The notes under the pieces were generated by a model. The model was not told where the DNA came from, did not search any database, and was given only the letters and a program-made list of their open reading frames with translations. A stretch of DNA of 64,000 nucleotides from Benincasa hispida (taxonomy: Eukaryota; Streptophyta; Magnoliopsida; Cucurbitales; Cucurbitaceae). This document shows, in pieces, positions 25,086 through 36,324 of the stretch (positions are counted from its first letter, which is position 1; each line of letters begins with the position of its first letter). The translations under genes were made by a program, and so were the position numbers. The DNA lies in NCBI RefSeq assembly GCF_009727055.1, contig NW_024063873.1:249554-313553 (forward strand). Reading direction: 5' to 3'.

Positions 25086-27010
25086 TCAAGAATCCTCTTG
25101 GAGAATTGGCTTCTGATCAGGCAGAGGAAAGTTTAAACTCTTGAAACAAGTAAAGGCACCATCAACCACCAAATTGTGGCCACTTACATACTTGGCATCA
25201 TCAGATGCAAGATAAAGGGCAGCATTAGCTATATCATTGGTTTCACAAACTGTTCCTTCCAAAGCACTCAAATCAAATATCATCTTCTCAAGTTTCTCCT
25301 TTTCAACACAAGGAAAAAGCCGAGTCATTTCCTCGATAACAAACGGTGTTGGGATCGGAAACGGCGATATACAGTTAACTCGAATACCATACTTACACAA
25401 CTCCGATGCCAACGACTTGACAATACCTATAACTGCAACCTTCGACACAGAGTACGTATGCTGAGCTAGTCCACCCATGAGTCCCGTAATGCTAGCCGTG
25501 CAGAGAATCGAGCCTGATCGTTGAGGGATCATGACACGAGAGGCATGTTTGATACCAGCCAAGACACCACGAACATTGATGTTCATAACTTTATCGAAGA
25601 CAGCAAGGTCGAGGTCCAAGATGCTTGGAGGAGTGTTGCAAGCAATTCCAGCATTGTTGTACATGATGTCAAGCTTTTTGTGAAGGGAGAGAGTGAAATC
25701 TACTGCATCAGAGACATTGGACTCTTTAGTGACATCACAAGGGATGAAAGTTGCATTTGGTCCTAATTGTTTGACTGTTTCTTGTCCAAGTTTTTCATTG
25801 ATGTCAGCTATTACAACTTTGGCTCCATTACTTATAAATTTTCCTGCAGTTGCCTTTCCAATACCACTTGCTGCTCCTGTTATCAGGGCTATCTTCCCTT
25901 CAAGCCTGAATATCCAAACCCTTAATCATCTTAAAACTAGGGCATTTTTCTCCGACTAAAGAGAAAAATGTTTTTAAAAGGACCAAAAATTTATAACTAA
26001 CATCATGTCCGGTAACTATTTTTTTTAGGTTTTAAGAATTAAGCCTATAAACACTTTCTCCATTTCTGAATTTTTGTTTGTTATCTACTCTCTACCGATA
26101 TTTTAAAAAATCACGTGAATTTTTAAAAACTAAAATAAGCCCTTTTTAAAAATTTTCTTTAACTTTTTTAAATTTAGCTAATAATTCAACCTTTTTCCTT
26201 AACAAAATTGGAAATCATGCTAAGAATTTGAGAGAAAATATAGGACTAAAATTTTGTAGTCTTTTATTTAATAGTTCTAGGAGCTTCCAATTGCGTGTCT
26301 AACAAGGCCTTAACCCTATTTGAGATTTATTTAAAAAAATAAAAATAAAAATTAGCCCTCATTTAGTAAGCATTTCGTTTTTTGGTTTTTGGTTTTTTGA
26401 ATTAAGTCTATTTCCTTCTAATTTCTTGCAATGATTTACATCTTTCTTAGGTACAATGATCGAATTCTTATCCAAATTCCAAATTCCAAAAACAAGTTTT
26501 TAAAAATTATTATTTTTAGTTTATAAAATTTAATTAGTTTTTTTAACCATCGATAAAATTTAGTAGATATAATAAAAAAATTTGGGGATGAAAGTAGTTA
26601 ATTTTTATTTTTTTTAAAAAAAAATCAAATGGTTGCTAAAAGGCCTCAAAATCCAATTTTATGCCTAATGAATTTATTAAACTTAAAAGAATGTAGAATT
26701 TCCATCATAACCCATTAAACAAAAGAATTGAAAGCATAAACCTACTAGATCTGAAATCAACGTTTGAAATTAAAAAAAACCTATTAGATACAAACGTTTC
26801 CGAAACTAAACAAGTAATTTAAGCTCAAATCTATACAAGAAATGGGGGGAAAAGAGTTGAAAAGTAAAGGGGAAAGAAATAAAAAGTAGAGAAATGAAAT
26901 TGGAAACAATATATAAGAACTATTAATACAATTCACCTTCCAACATGTGAAGAAAATCCCCTATTGAAGAAGAAGCTGTTGAAGAGATATCTGAGTCGGA
27001 TCTGGATCAT
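25086..27010 (-). CDS. Short-chain dehydrogenase/reductase (SDR110C-like)
   Basis: This NAD(P)-dependent oxidoreductase has two exons: 27010-26937 (ATG to a GTGAAT donor) and 25905-25086 (after a TTCAG acceptor). They join to 297 residues in one frame. Exon 2 starts with the dinucleotide-binding fold: TGAASGIG at residues 34-41 and NNAG at 108-111. The catalytic set is Asn135, Ser163, Tyr176 and Lys180 (YSVSK), and INV/VNCISPFPIPTPF follows as in plant classical SDRs. Exon 1 gives 25 residues rich in Arg, Phe and Ser with no acidic residue, which may be an organellar targeting peptide. The closest families known to me are the plant secoisolariciresinol-dehydrogenase, momilactone-A-synthase and zerumbone-synthase-like enzymes; the substrate cannot be read from sequence. 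A phase-2 intron of about 1 kb holds a MITE-like copy. Confidence 0.93.
26350..26650. repeat. MITE-like dispersed repeat, copy 2 (in the SDR intron)
   Basis: Same layout as the copies at 24023 and 27500: a start near GTAAGCATTTCGTTTTTTGG, an internal CTTGCAATGATTTACATC, and an end near AAATGGTTGCTAAAAGGCC. It lies inside the single intron of the SDR gene. Confidence 0.5.
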
Positions 27011-27499
27011 GCTTCACAGATAAACAGATCGATGAATCTTCAAAGATTTGATAATGGAGAATCTGAAAAAGCTTTTGAATAAGAGTGCCACTTTAATGGT
27101 GGAAACAAATGGAAAAAAAATGGTAAGAAACAGAGCTGATAAGGAAGCTTGTTCTTCATTTACTATGGTTTTTGTGGCTGTCTAATTAATGTTTTGGTTT
27201 AGTCAATGAGAAACGTTTTCTTCTTTTGTAATCACCCATTTGTTTTTTGGATTTTTAGTAAAATCCAAAAAGTACAATAGGAAAAAAAAGAGACGAAGTA
27301 AAGAATTGAAAATAAATTGGCAGCCAAGGGGGAAGGCATTTGCATGTTAGTCGTTTATTTTAAGACTGACAAGTGCACTAAAGTTTTATTAAAATAAGGA
27401 TGAGTAAAATATACTTGTGGTTATAAGGTTTCAAAAGTAACACTTTCGGATGTTGATTTTATAATTTAGTTTGTATTTGGTCATTGAAGTTCAAAATCT

Positions 27500-27795
27500 T
27501 AGTTTCTATTTGATTACTGATTTGTTTTTGGTATTTTGTTTATGAAAATTAAGCATATTTTTTCATCATCTCTCACAATGATTTATATTTTGCTCAAATA
27601 AAAGAGTTGAGTTCTTAATCAAAAACAAAAATAAGTTTTAAAAAAAACTACCTTTTTTAGTTTTCGAAATTTGACTTGGTTTTTAAAAAACAATGATAAA
27701 AAGTAGATGACAAAGTAAGAAATTTGAAAGTTGAAGGAGTGTTTATAGACTTAATTTTCAAAAACTAAAAACGAAAAACCAAATGATTACCTAAA
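27500..27795. repeat. MITE-like dispersed repeat, copy 3
   Basis: The middle matches copies 1 and 2 (CTCACAATGATTTATATTTTG, then AACAATGATAAAAAGTAGATG) and it ends CCAAATGATTACC. It lies upstream of the SDR start codon. Confidence 0.5.
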
Positions 27796-28524
27796 GAAAA
27801 TTAAAATATTTGGTTTTTGAGATTTGAATTTGATTTTTAATTGGCCACTGTAATTTAAAATGAGTTATGAATGGTCTTCCAAAATAGAGCTGACGACCAA
27901 TAATTATGATGACGTTGCGGTTAAATTATATTGACTAGACTTTGTTAATCATATATATTTTTTACCTGAGTTGAATTTTTTCTTCTTAATTTTTTTTTTA
28001 GTTTAAAGTTTAGAGATCAAACATGTCACTTTTGAAATTTCAAGTATCGAATAGAAACAAAATTCAAATCTTAAGAACAAAAAATGTTATCTTTAAATAT
28101 TTGAGGACTAAGTGTTAAAAGTATTGTTATAATCAAATTTACCATAACGTATCCACTTAAGTTTTTGAATGGAACAGTAAATTAACACGTATTGCATCCA
28201 ATGATTTCTATGAAATTAGTGTTTCTTAAGAAAGGAAGGGAGAAAAATGGAATGGCCTTACCTCTTTCAGGGACAAGAGTTAGAATAGAACAAAAAGAAG
28301 AGGGCAAAAAAGGAAACTCAGTTTGGGAAGGATCTATGGTTGGAGGATGGGAAATAGAGGAAGAAAATCACACATTGTTGGAAAGATAAAAACAATAATA
28401 ATAAAGAAAATATGTTAAAATATAGTTTTGGTCTATTTTTTTTTTGTTATAATTCCATTTTAGTATGATACTTTTAAATGTTCAAATTTCAGAAAAAAAA
28501 TTACAATAATCTTAAAATTAGCTT

Positions 28525-28722
28525 AAAGTATAGAGATCAAAATAATATTTTAATTTAAAATAATATAGCTACATTTTTTATTCTAAAAAAACTGACATGT
28601 GAATAAAATTTAAAAATTACTTCAAAGTATAGAGATCAAAATAATATTTTAACTTAAAATAATATAGTTACATTTTTTTATTCTAGAAAAACTGATATGC
28701 AAATATATTTTTAAAATTTATT
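28525..28722. repeat. Tandem duplication, 99-bp unit
   Basis: AAAGTATAGAGATCAAAATA starts at 28525 and again at 28624, and the following sequence matches closely in both units through TATTCTAGAAAAACTGATATG. No function is apparent. Confidence 0.8.
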
Positions 28723-31700
28723 GAGGAGGTTTTAGAAAAACAAATAATAACTAATTATAAAGACTAATTATAAAAGTCATGGAAATAAAATTGACTAAAT
28801 ATGGACATTTGAAGGTAGATAGAACTCAAATAGAATAAGTGAGACTAAAACAATACTTTAGCAAGAAAAAAAAAAAAAAAAACATATAAAAGAAGGGGTA
28901 AATTACACTTTTTTGTGCTTGGGGTTTGGGATTTGTGTCAAATTAGTCCAAAGGTTTTAAAATTGGACAATTAAGTTTCCAATGGTGGAAAATACTTGGT
29001 TTTGTTCCTGTGTTAACAGAAGCTGTTGATTATTAATAGAGGTGCAAAGGTGACATTTCTAATAATAATAATAATTGTTGAATGAGAAATTTTGAATCAA
29101 TCATAAATTATCACGTCATTTTTCAAATTAATGATGAAATTATAAATAATTGAATTTGGGACCTTTTAATAGTTGACATGTGTCCCAAATTAAAATTGAA
29201 GACATAAATTAGTGAATACCGATGATGCCACGTGTTTTCTGTTAGAGTAAGAAAACATGCAACGGAAGCATCAAGGATCCATAAGCATTCAAATTCACTA
29301 ATTTTGGCAGAAACTAAAGCATGCTCATCTAAATAAGAGGATTTTGGATCATACCTTTGTATAACTCTTCAAGAACTTGATTAATCAGTAACAGTCTTCC
29401 CCAAAGATCACCGTGAACCACCTCAAGATCTTCCGCACTATCCTCTTTTGTGGGACTCAAGAACAGTTTGAAGCAATGAGAAATAGAGAAAAGCTCACAG
29501 CAGCACACTTCCAAAGAATCCTTCTTCCAGTTGAGATTTCTCTCAAAATTTTCTATGTAATGCATGCCTTCAATTCACTCAAATCTTCTTTATTTATTGC
29601 AGATGAACATGCAAAAAAGAGATATGCATGGCTTGCAGCTCATGCTTGGAGCTTTAATGAAGAAGAGGAAGTGGGCTTTGTGTGAGCATGAAGAAGAAGA
29701 AAATGGAAAACCAAGTTTTTCCATTTTGTGCATGCAAACAATTTTTCAATTTTATCTTTAAAACCAAAATTTGATTTCAAAATTCAATTTTGATTTTAAT
29801 AACTGAAAAATCATATTTCTAAAGTTAATTTCATAAATTAAAATATTAATTAATTTAATATCAATTATTAAATTAATTTTTGTATAATAATCATCTTCAT
29901 ATATTTAAATTGTATTTAAATATATATTCTCCTATTCCGTTTAATTTGAACGTTTCGAATTAATTTCTCAAGCTACTCTAAAGCTTAACCATTTACGAGC
30001 TAGTAGGGGGCCCTCGCGAACCTACAGATCATGGGCTCCAACTATTCGAGATTAATCGGCTAAACTAATTAATCCGATCTAACCCCCATTCGTTAACTAA
30101 TGGGTACTCCGCTATAGCCCATAGTTGAACTCCCCCCACTGTAGATATATTATATCCACTTTATAACCGTAATCAGTAATTCGATCCTTCACAGGTTGTT
30201 CGTAATTACAACTAGGTCAAAATTACCGTTTTACCCCTGTGAATACATCTTATTCCTTAAGTTCCTACTGACCCTCTAATGAACAATTCTGATTCATAAT
30301 CTCTATGAATTAAATCCTTTCTCTATCATGAGAAGGCGGGGCCCCGATTGTTCAAGACCTGGAATCAATACTTAAGAGAACAACCTATCTACTAACCCTA
30401 AATTAGGTAGGAGTGAATTCCAACTTGCAAGGCTATGTCTCCAGCTATTCATCCGGTCTTATCTCCAAAATGGGAAGCTTATTGAGCAGTGCTATTGGAC
30501 TACTCTCACTGTTTGTAGATCAAAGGATAATCTCGAATAAACAGGAGTTCATAACTAGCTCAGGATTAAGATCGAGTTAACCTAGGTTATTTGATAAATG
30601 AAACAGTCAGTTTTAACACACTACAAGAATTTTGAGCTTTAATGTCGGTTGAAAAAAGTGAAACCGGATGTATAATGTCGGTTTTTTTTTTTTTTTAAAA
30701 AAGCGGATCTTTAATGTCGGTTTTAAACCGACATTGTAGGTATACATTTAATGTCGGTTTAAAATCGACACTAAAAATCTGGTTTTATTTTTTTCCTTAA
30801 AAAAACAAAACCCATTCCCCCCCATTTTTTTTTCCATTTCCTACTTCTATCCCTATCTATCCTATATATCCCTTTTCTAAACCCTATTTTCCCCATCAGC
30901 CACCTCCTCCCAAGCCCCTCCAATTTTTGTTTCTTACGAAAATGATATTAGGTTACATTTTGTTTCTCTCCTTTCTCTCTCAGATTTCAGAAAAACCTTC
31001 ATAGACGGCGAAGAGAACTGAAACCGAAACCTTCTCAGATTTCAGAAGTAAGAGATATGAAGGATTTGAATTTGTTTCTGAGGTAATTCAATATGCAATT
31101 TCATTCCCCCTTTTTGGATCTTTTTCGCGTCAATTTTAATCTAGGTTTGAGCTTTTTTCTTACAGATTATCACCAGCCGTAATGAAGGATTTGAATCTGT
31201 TTCTGAGGTAATATGAAGAATTTGAATCTATTTCTGAGGTAATGCTATTTGGCTACATTTTAGTGTTTCTGAATATAAACCAGCTAAAAAAACCACAAAG
31301 TTCTAAGAGTTTTGGTAATGCGATACATTTTTTGTTTCGTCATTCATTTGTACTTCTTAAGGGAGAGAGGAATACTAGAGCATTAGAGATTTGGAGAAAT
31401 ACTTTAATTGATGTTTGATTCGTTGTTAGTTCATGTCTCTCTGGAAAGTGTCAAGCTAAAGAAAAAGAAGAAACACAAGAGAACAGAAAGGCCCAGGTTG
31501 ATAATTCTTTTGATATTTTTTTCCAGCACCATTTGTTACATAAATGTGCCATATTCAGATATTCCAATCTTGTAGATGGTAGCAAAACTACATGGAATAC
31601 TGAGACCATTTCTACTTCAGAGAATGAAATCTAATGTCGAGCTAATGCTCCCTCGGAAGAAAGAAATCATAATAGGTTATGATTGAAGGTAGCATTGTTT

Positions 31701-31860
31701 TTAGTCTAATTGTTATAGATAGATTCTATAACCTGTGCATCAACCTCTCTTGTTTTCATAAATATTATTTATATATTTAGATATATATCTCCGCCCAAAT
31801 CCCTCCCCTCTCGCCCAAATCTCTCTCGCTCTTGGCTCATAAAGCCAAATACCCTCCCCT

Positions 31861-32130
31861 CCGCTCTCGCTCTCGCTCTCGCTCCCCCTCTCCCTCTCCC
31901 TCATCCCTCCACTCTCGCCACTCTCGCTCTCGCTCTCGCCACTCTCACTCTCGCTCTCGCCGCTCTCGCCCTCGCCCTCACCACTCTCGCCCTCGCCCTC
32001 GCCCTCGCCGCCCTCGCTGCCCTTGCCGCTCTCGCTGCCCTCGCCGCCCTCGCTCATACCCGCCACCCTCGCTCATACCGCCACCCTCACCACTCTCGCT
32101 CATACCGCCACTCTCGCTCTCCCACATAAA
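31861..32130. repeat. CTCTCG/CCCTCG hexamer low-complexity block
   Basis: Hexamer repeats of CTCTCG and CCCTCG type keep long frames open on both strands: Arg/Ser/Pro-rich on plus (from 31832), Glu/Gly/Ser-rich on minus. There is no non-repetitive protein sequence around it, so it is treated as a microsatellite inside the CACTA element. Confidence 0.85.
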
Positions 32131-33223
32131 GTCCCTCTCGCTTTATGTTTATTGTGTGGTGATTTAACGTTTGGTGATTGATCCTTGTTAACAAGAATTA
32201 TTGGTACAGGAGTTCACTTTGGGAAATTGATAGTCTTCGACACCATTATTTGTCCTCCTGTTTCAAGGTATGCAGTTTAATATTCAGAAACTTCTGTTGC
32301 TTTGGATTTCATACTGAAAACTAGTCCTTATGTTCTTGTAGGTTTAGTTTTATGCCTAGTATCCCCGTACAATCAAGTGTGTGAAGTGTTCAAGAGAGAG
32401 CTTAGAATGACACCGGATAAGGTATATTTACTTGGCTAAACCTGTTTCATATAATCAGATTATGGATTCATTCTGTTGAATGGAGATTACTTTTGCAATC
32501 TGACAGAAGCTGGTTATCTTGATTGTGTTACTTGTTACATATGAGTTGGCACTTTTGTTTTGTATTCTGATCACATTATAGCACGTTTCAATGAGCGTGA
32601 CAGATTGAAGTTTCATTAACATTTGGCCTTTCATATGATTATATAAATGTGGTTATGGTTATAATATTAATTTTTCTCCTTGGATCAGAGTCTGCCTGAG
32701 GTTAAATTCTTAATCTCAGGCACATTACTTGTTAAGTTGAAGTTAAATTCTAAATCTTTCCAATTCTTCTGTAGTTGCTGGATGAGCTGAAGAAGAAGAA
32801 TCATGATAATGAAGTCTATATTAACAACGTATATTACATCTCTTAATCTCTCAAACCCTCCCAAATTTGTAGACAAATAAAATTGTGTTGCCCTTACACG
32901 GAAGATTCTGTGGCCCTTGTAAAATCATAATCTTTGTATTACTTGTAATTTGTGTTTTCAAGGCTTGAATTATTGTACGCCTTTTAAACTATAATTCTAT
33001 AGAAAAATTTGTGGATTAAATGTAATAGATTTACAATTCATACATGAATAATGTCATAGCTATAGTGTTCGATGATGATGTGTCATGTTATACTTTTTTA
33101 CCGAAAAAATGGATTTTGGCAAGGGAACTTTAAAAAACGACAATAATTGATAATTATAAAACGGACAGATTCGGGCTTCAATATCGGTTAAGAATCCAAA
33201 AAAAAGAAAAAAAAATAGGCTTT

Positions 33224-33395
33224 AATATCGGTTGCAACCGAGAAGCTTTAATCACTAAAGACCTTCAATGTCGGTTGCAACCGACAAGCTTTAATCACTA
33301 AAGACCTTCAATGTCGGTTGCAACCGACAAGCTTTAATCACTAAAGTCCTTCAATGTCGGTTGCAACTGACATTAAAGGCTGTGTTATTGGTGTT
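33224..33395. repeat. Four-unit 43-bp subterminal repeat of CACTA element 1
   Basis: Units start at 33224, 33267, 33310 and 33353, exactly 43 bp apart. Each contains the near-perfect or perfect 18-bp palindrome TGTCGGTTGCAACCGACA followed by AGCTTTAATCACTAAAG. In En/Spm-type elements, arrays of short subterminal repeats are the binding sites of the element's DNA-binding protein, and this array sits 60-230 bases from the right terminus, where such sites are expected. Confidence 0.88.
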
Positions 33396-34148
33396 ATTGA
33401 AGCCCTTTAATGTCGGTTTAAAACCGACATTAAAGCCCGAATTTCTTCTAGTGATAGTAAACAGTCATTATAAAGAAAAGTGACTATTTTTGTGGTTCAG
33501 TCTATATGCAAACTCATTGCATAGGATGCCCCCACTCACATGTCTCTACATGAACGATTTATGGATCACATTGTTTGTAGCATTTTACAACTTCTTATAA
33601 CAACTACAGAGTGGGCTGTATCCAATAGTGTTACCAGGATGAGATATCCAATTTCATCCCTATACTTATTAGACCATTTAGGCTATATACTGTCAACTTG
33701 ATCCTGTTTATGTCACTACATAAAGTTACAGTATTCAGACTATAGCCATGAATATGTTTATTGGATTTTCATAATAAGATGCAAAATCAACAAATCATTA
33801 TTATGGATAAATAGAATCACATGTCTTAGCATGAATGATTTGTGGATCACATTGTTTGTAGCACTTTACAACTTCTTGTAACAATGACAGAGTGGGCGTA
33901 TCCAATAGTGTTACCAGGATGAGATATCCAATTTTATCCATATACTTATTAGACCATTTAGGCTATATACTGTAAACTTGATCCTGTTTATGTCACTACA
34001 TAAAGTTACAGTATTTAGACTATAGCCATGGATATGTTTATTGGATTTTTATAATAAGATGCAAAATCAACAAATCATTATTATTGATAAATAGAATGTT
34101 TAACACGAACTGCGAGTTCTAGGACATTTCCAACATTTTCATCATGAC

Positions 34149-34726
34149 TGTTGGATTGAATAAAATTAGTTCGGTCCAATTTATTATTATTATTTATGCT
34201 AAAGTCCAATTGAGCAAAAAAGAAAGCTTAAATTAGCTCAAATGCCCCACCGGCCACTTTCGCTCCTCTACCATATTCATAGATTCATTCTTTGGAAGTT
34301 AGGAACGTGACTCGATAGCGCAGGCATAAGACCTTTGAATGCAACCCAAATTCAATTAGTTGGGCCCAGGAGTCAAGTCCATGGACCAAGCAAGCTGATA
34401 CCCACAAAGCCCACATGAGAACTCTAAGTTCTCTTGGTGAGAAAATTCTACACTCTTAGAGAGTCTAGAGAGAATCTCTCAACAATCAGAAGACTCCCAT
34501 ACTTGCACACTCCTTGAAGACATAAGTCTCCTGAAGATATAAAAATTATTCTAAGACTTTAACATAAAGAACATCACGTGCTCCACTCCCTAAGTCAAGC
34601 GTATGCATTCAATTGAGAGAGAATCAAAGGATCAAATACTAGAGATTGAACCATATCGGCATCAAATCTACATCAATATAAATTCAATTCCACGAAACAT
34701 GTTTTTTTCGAAATCTTGTGCTAACA
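34149..34726 (+). other. Possible small LTR or TRIM-like repeat
   Basis: A segment starts TGTTGGATTGAATAAAA and ends GTGCTAACA, the same TGTT...AACA ends seen in nearby Copia LTRs, and it contains LTR-like transcription-end wording. The flanking five bases (ATGAC, ATAAT) do not match, so the call is weak. Confidence 0.3.
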
Positions 34727-34886
34727 ATAATAATAAAATATTCATTTTTATTATCATGGTTAGAGAAAAACACATTTCCCCTTCCTCCCCTTCCTTTATC
34801 TAGCTTTGACCTCAATGTTGGGATGAGGTATACACTGATTTGATATGCTTGCTACACAAACTCTAATGCTCAAGTTAGATTAAAGT

Positions 34887-35234
34887 TTAAAGAATGTGCC
34901 AAGCTTTTGGAGAATTACAATTTGGTAAGAGATCATGAATCAATCTCAATAACTCAATGAAACTCTTATCTCTCCATCCAAATTTAACTTTCAAATTATA
35001 TAATCTCACCAATGTAGATATTTTGAGAAAATTCTTACCGTTTGAGTAGAATGGTTTTTTGACATCATCTAAAAGTTCAAAATTTTTGGATTTGTCGCTA
35101 AAATAATTGTATGCGGCCTCAAATATTCCTACTGTGTCATTAATTTTTTTTTTTGGATCTCTTACTATATTCACATTTAGAGTCTTTACACCGATCACAC
35201 ACTTCAAACAAGGACAACTCATGACAATTAACAT
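34887..35234 (-). pseudogene. CACTA transposase (TNP2-like) N-terminal fragment
   Basis: A 115-residue open frame has CPCLKC near its start, the Cys motif of the plant transposase-associated domain. It ends with LVRLYNLKVKFGWRDKSF and IELLRLIHDLLP, which match the conserved pre-catalytic region of En/Spm TNP2 proteins. The intervening region is shortened and the catalytic part is missing. No CACTA ends were assigned to this fragment; it lies between the two CACTA elements but outside both. Confidence 0.7.
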
Positions 35235-36324
35235 ATTTGATTATTGTAGTCTATTTTCAATAAACATCTCAACTAATAAACCATACTCTATTGATATTCT
35301 ACAGTTTTTTCATTCAAAACTTATCCAGAATGGTATAATATGTGACTTATTCTACCAAAAAGACAACAATAACAAAGAACAATGGTTACTTAAGATTGCG
35401 AACTTATTAATTAGGTATTTTTTTTAGGGAAGAATATAATTGAAAATAGACTATGATTGTGAGCAATTGGTTACATAACTGAACTATCATGGAGTTCATT
35501 ATTCACCCAAGTTCATGACAAAGGCCAACATCATAATATTTTGGACACTAACCATCAAAGTTGGGGGTGTGGTTTAAAACTAACGAAGAGTTTTGAAACT
35601 TGTTGATAAAATGAAGTTACAAGCCACATCATTCATATACAAGCACCTCACAAGACGAGGACAAAAAACCTTTGAAAGAAGTTTCTTAGAAACATGAGAG
35701 CAACATACAAAATGAATTCAATCATACCTACAATATCCTAAAACAAACGAGACTAAATAAAAGTGGATAACAATTTAGTCGATCTAAGCTACTCTAATGA
35801 ACTTATACCAAATTTAAAAGAAAAACTTCTCCACGAATACAATAAATAGATTTAAATAACTCAAAATTAAGAAATAAAAAAAAAAAACACTTTGAAGCAA
35901 ATAAATGACTAAAATATGAAAATGGAAGTAGAATCTAAGAAGATTCTACTCAGATTTGAATAATTCACGAAGAACGACGGCTAAATTCGTTCGAAACTAA
36001 ACAATCCATGAAAAATGACGAGACTAAACCCATGAAGGAGGGGTGGCAGTGAGTAGGGGTTACGTTGAGAGAGGCACCAAGCCAATTGAGAGAGATCTAG
36101 ATAAATAAGTCAAACTAGAAATCAAATCCAGAGGGTGGCACTTGATACTCAATCCATTGTAATGAAACTTGATACCGTACATTTACGATTTTACATGTTC
36201 TAAAAATTATGTAATAAAATCCTAATTGAGAGTGCAAATTGATTTATTTATGAAAATTTAAGAATTTAATCGATAAAATTATAAGTCATACAAAGTTTAT
36301 CCAAATAAAACGTAATGAAGAGTA
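35235..36324. other. Non-coding region before CACTA element 2
   Basis: AT-rich DNA with no supported gene. A polypurine-tract-like GTTGGGGGTGTGG at about 35558 hints at an old gypsy end, but no LTR was traced from it. Confidence 0.35.

Larger units (their letters stand above)
27011..29234. other. Upstream region of the SDR gene, AT-rich, repeats only
   Basis: The SDR promoter should lie just above 27010 on the minus strand, but no clear TATA box was identified. The third MITE-like copy lies at 27500-27795 and a 99-bp tandem duplication at 28525-28722. A segment near 28900-29060 (TAAATTACACTTTTTTGTGC...) resembles terminal sequences of plant Mutator-like elements. No gene is supported. Confidence 0.45.
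30619..33453. mobile_element. Non-autonomous CACTA (En/Spm) element 1
   Basis: It begins CACTACAAGAATTTTGAGC and ends TTCTTCTAGTG, the diagnostic CACTA termini. The flanking 3-bp duplication is imperfect (ACA at 30616-30618, ATA at 33454-33456), and outside it the host LTR sequence resumes without a gap. Subterminal regions on both sides carry repeats of TGTCGGTTT...AAACCGACA type. The interior has no transposase. It holds a thrice-repeated word GATTTGAATCTGTTTCTGAGG (about 31060-31240), exon-like snippets with GTAA sites, and a CTCTCG low-complexity block. Length is 2,835 bp. Confidence 0.92.
29240..34135 (-). mobile_element. Solo Copia LTR, minus strand, split by a CACTA element
   Basis: On the minus strand it starts TGTTGGAAATGTCCTAG at 34135 and ends CTCTAACA at 29240. 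Perfect 5-bp target duplications, TTTTC, flank it at 29235-29239 and 34136-34140. Removing the CACTA insertion leaves about 2.06 kb. It has no internal region and is therefore a solo LTR. It shares conserved blocks with the LTRs at 45902 and 49681. A direct repeat of about 300 bp near the U3 side (33537-33790 and 33820-34090) looks like an internal tandem duplication. Confidence 0.9.

Noticed and set aside
25176..25959. Plus-strand open frames of 75-97 codons
   Set aside because: They are antisense shadows of the SDR coding exon.
28192..28389. A 65-codon open frame upstream of the solo LTR
   Set aside because: Lys/Glu/Gly-biased composition, no homology recognised and no neighbouring exons.
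31740..32167. Long open frames on both strands, Arg/Ser-rich (plus) and Glu/Gly/Ser-rich (minus), resembling an SR protein
   Set aside because: They are produced by a hexamer repeat (CTCTCG/CCCTCG) inside a CACTA element; no unique domain flanks them.
34149..34726. A small solo LTR with TGTT...AACA ends
   Set aside because: The flanking five bases do not match and no second copy is in the window; kept only as a low-confidence entry.
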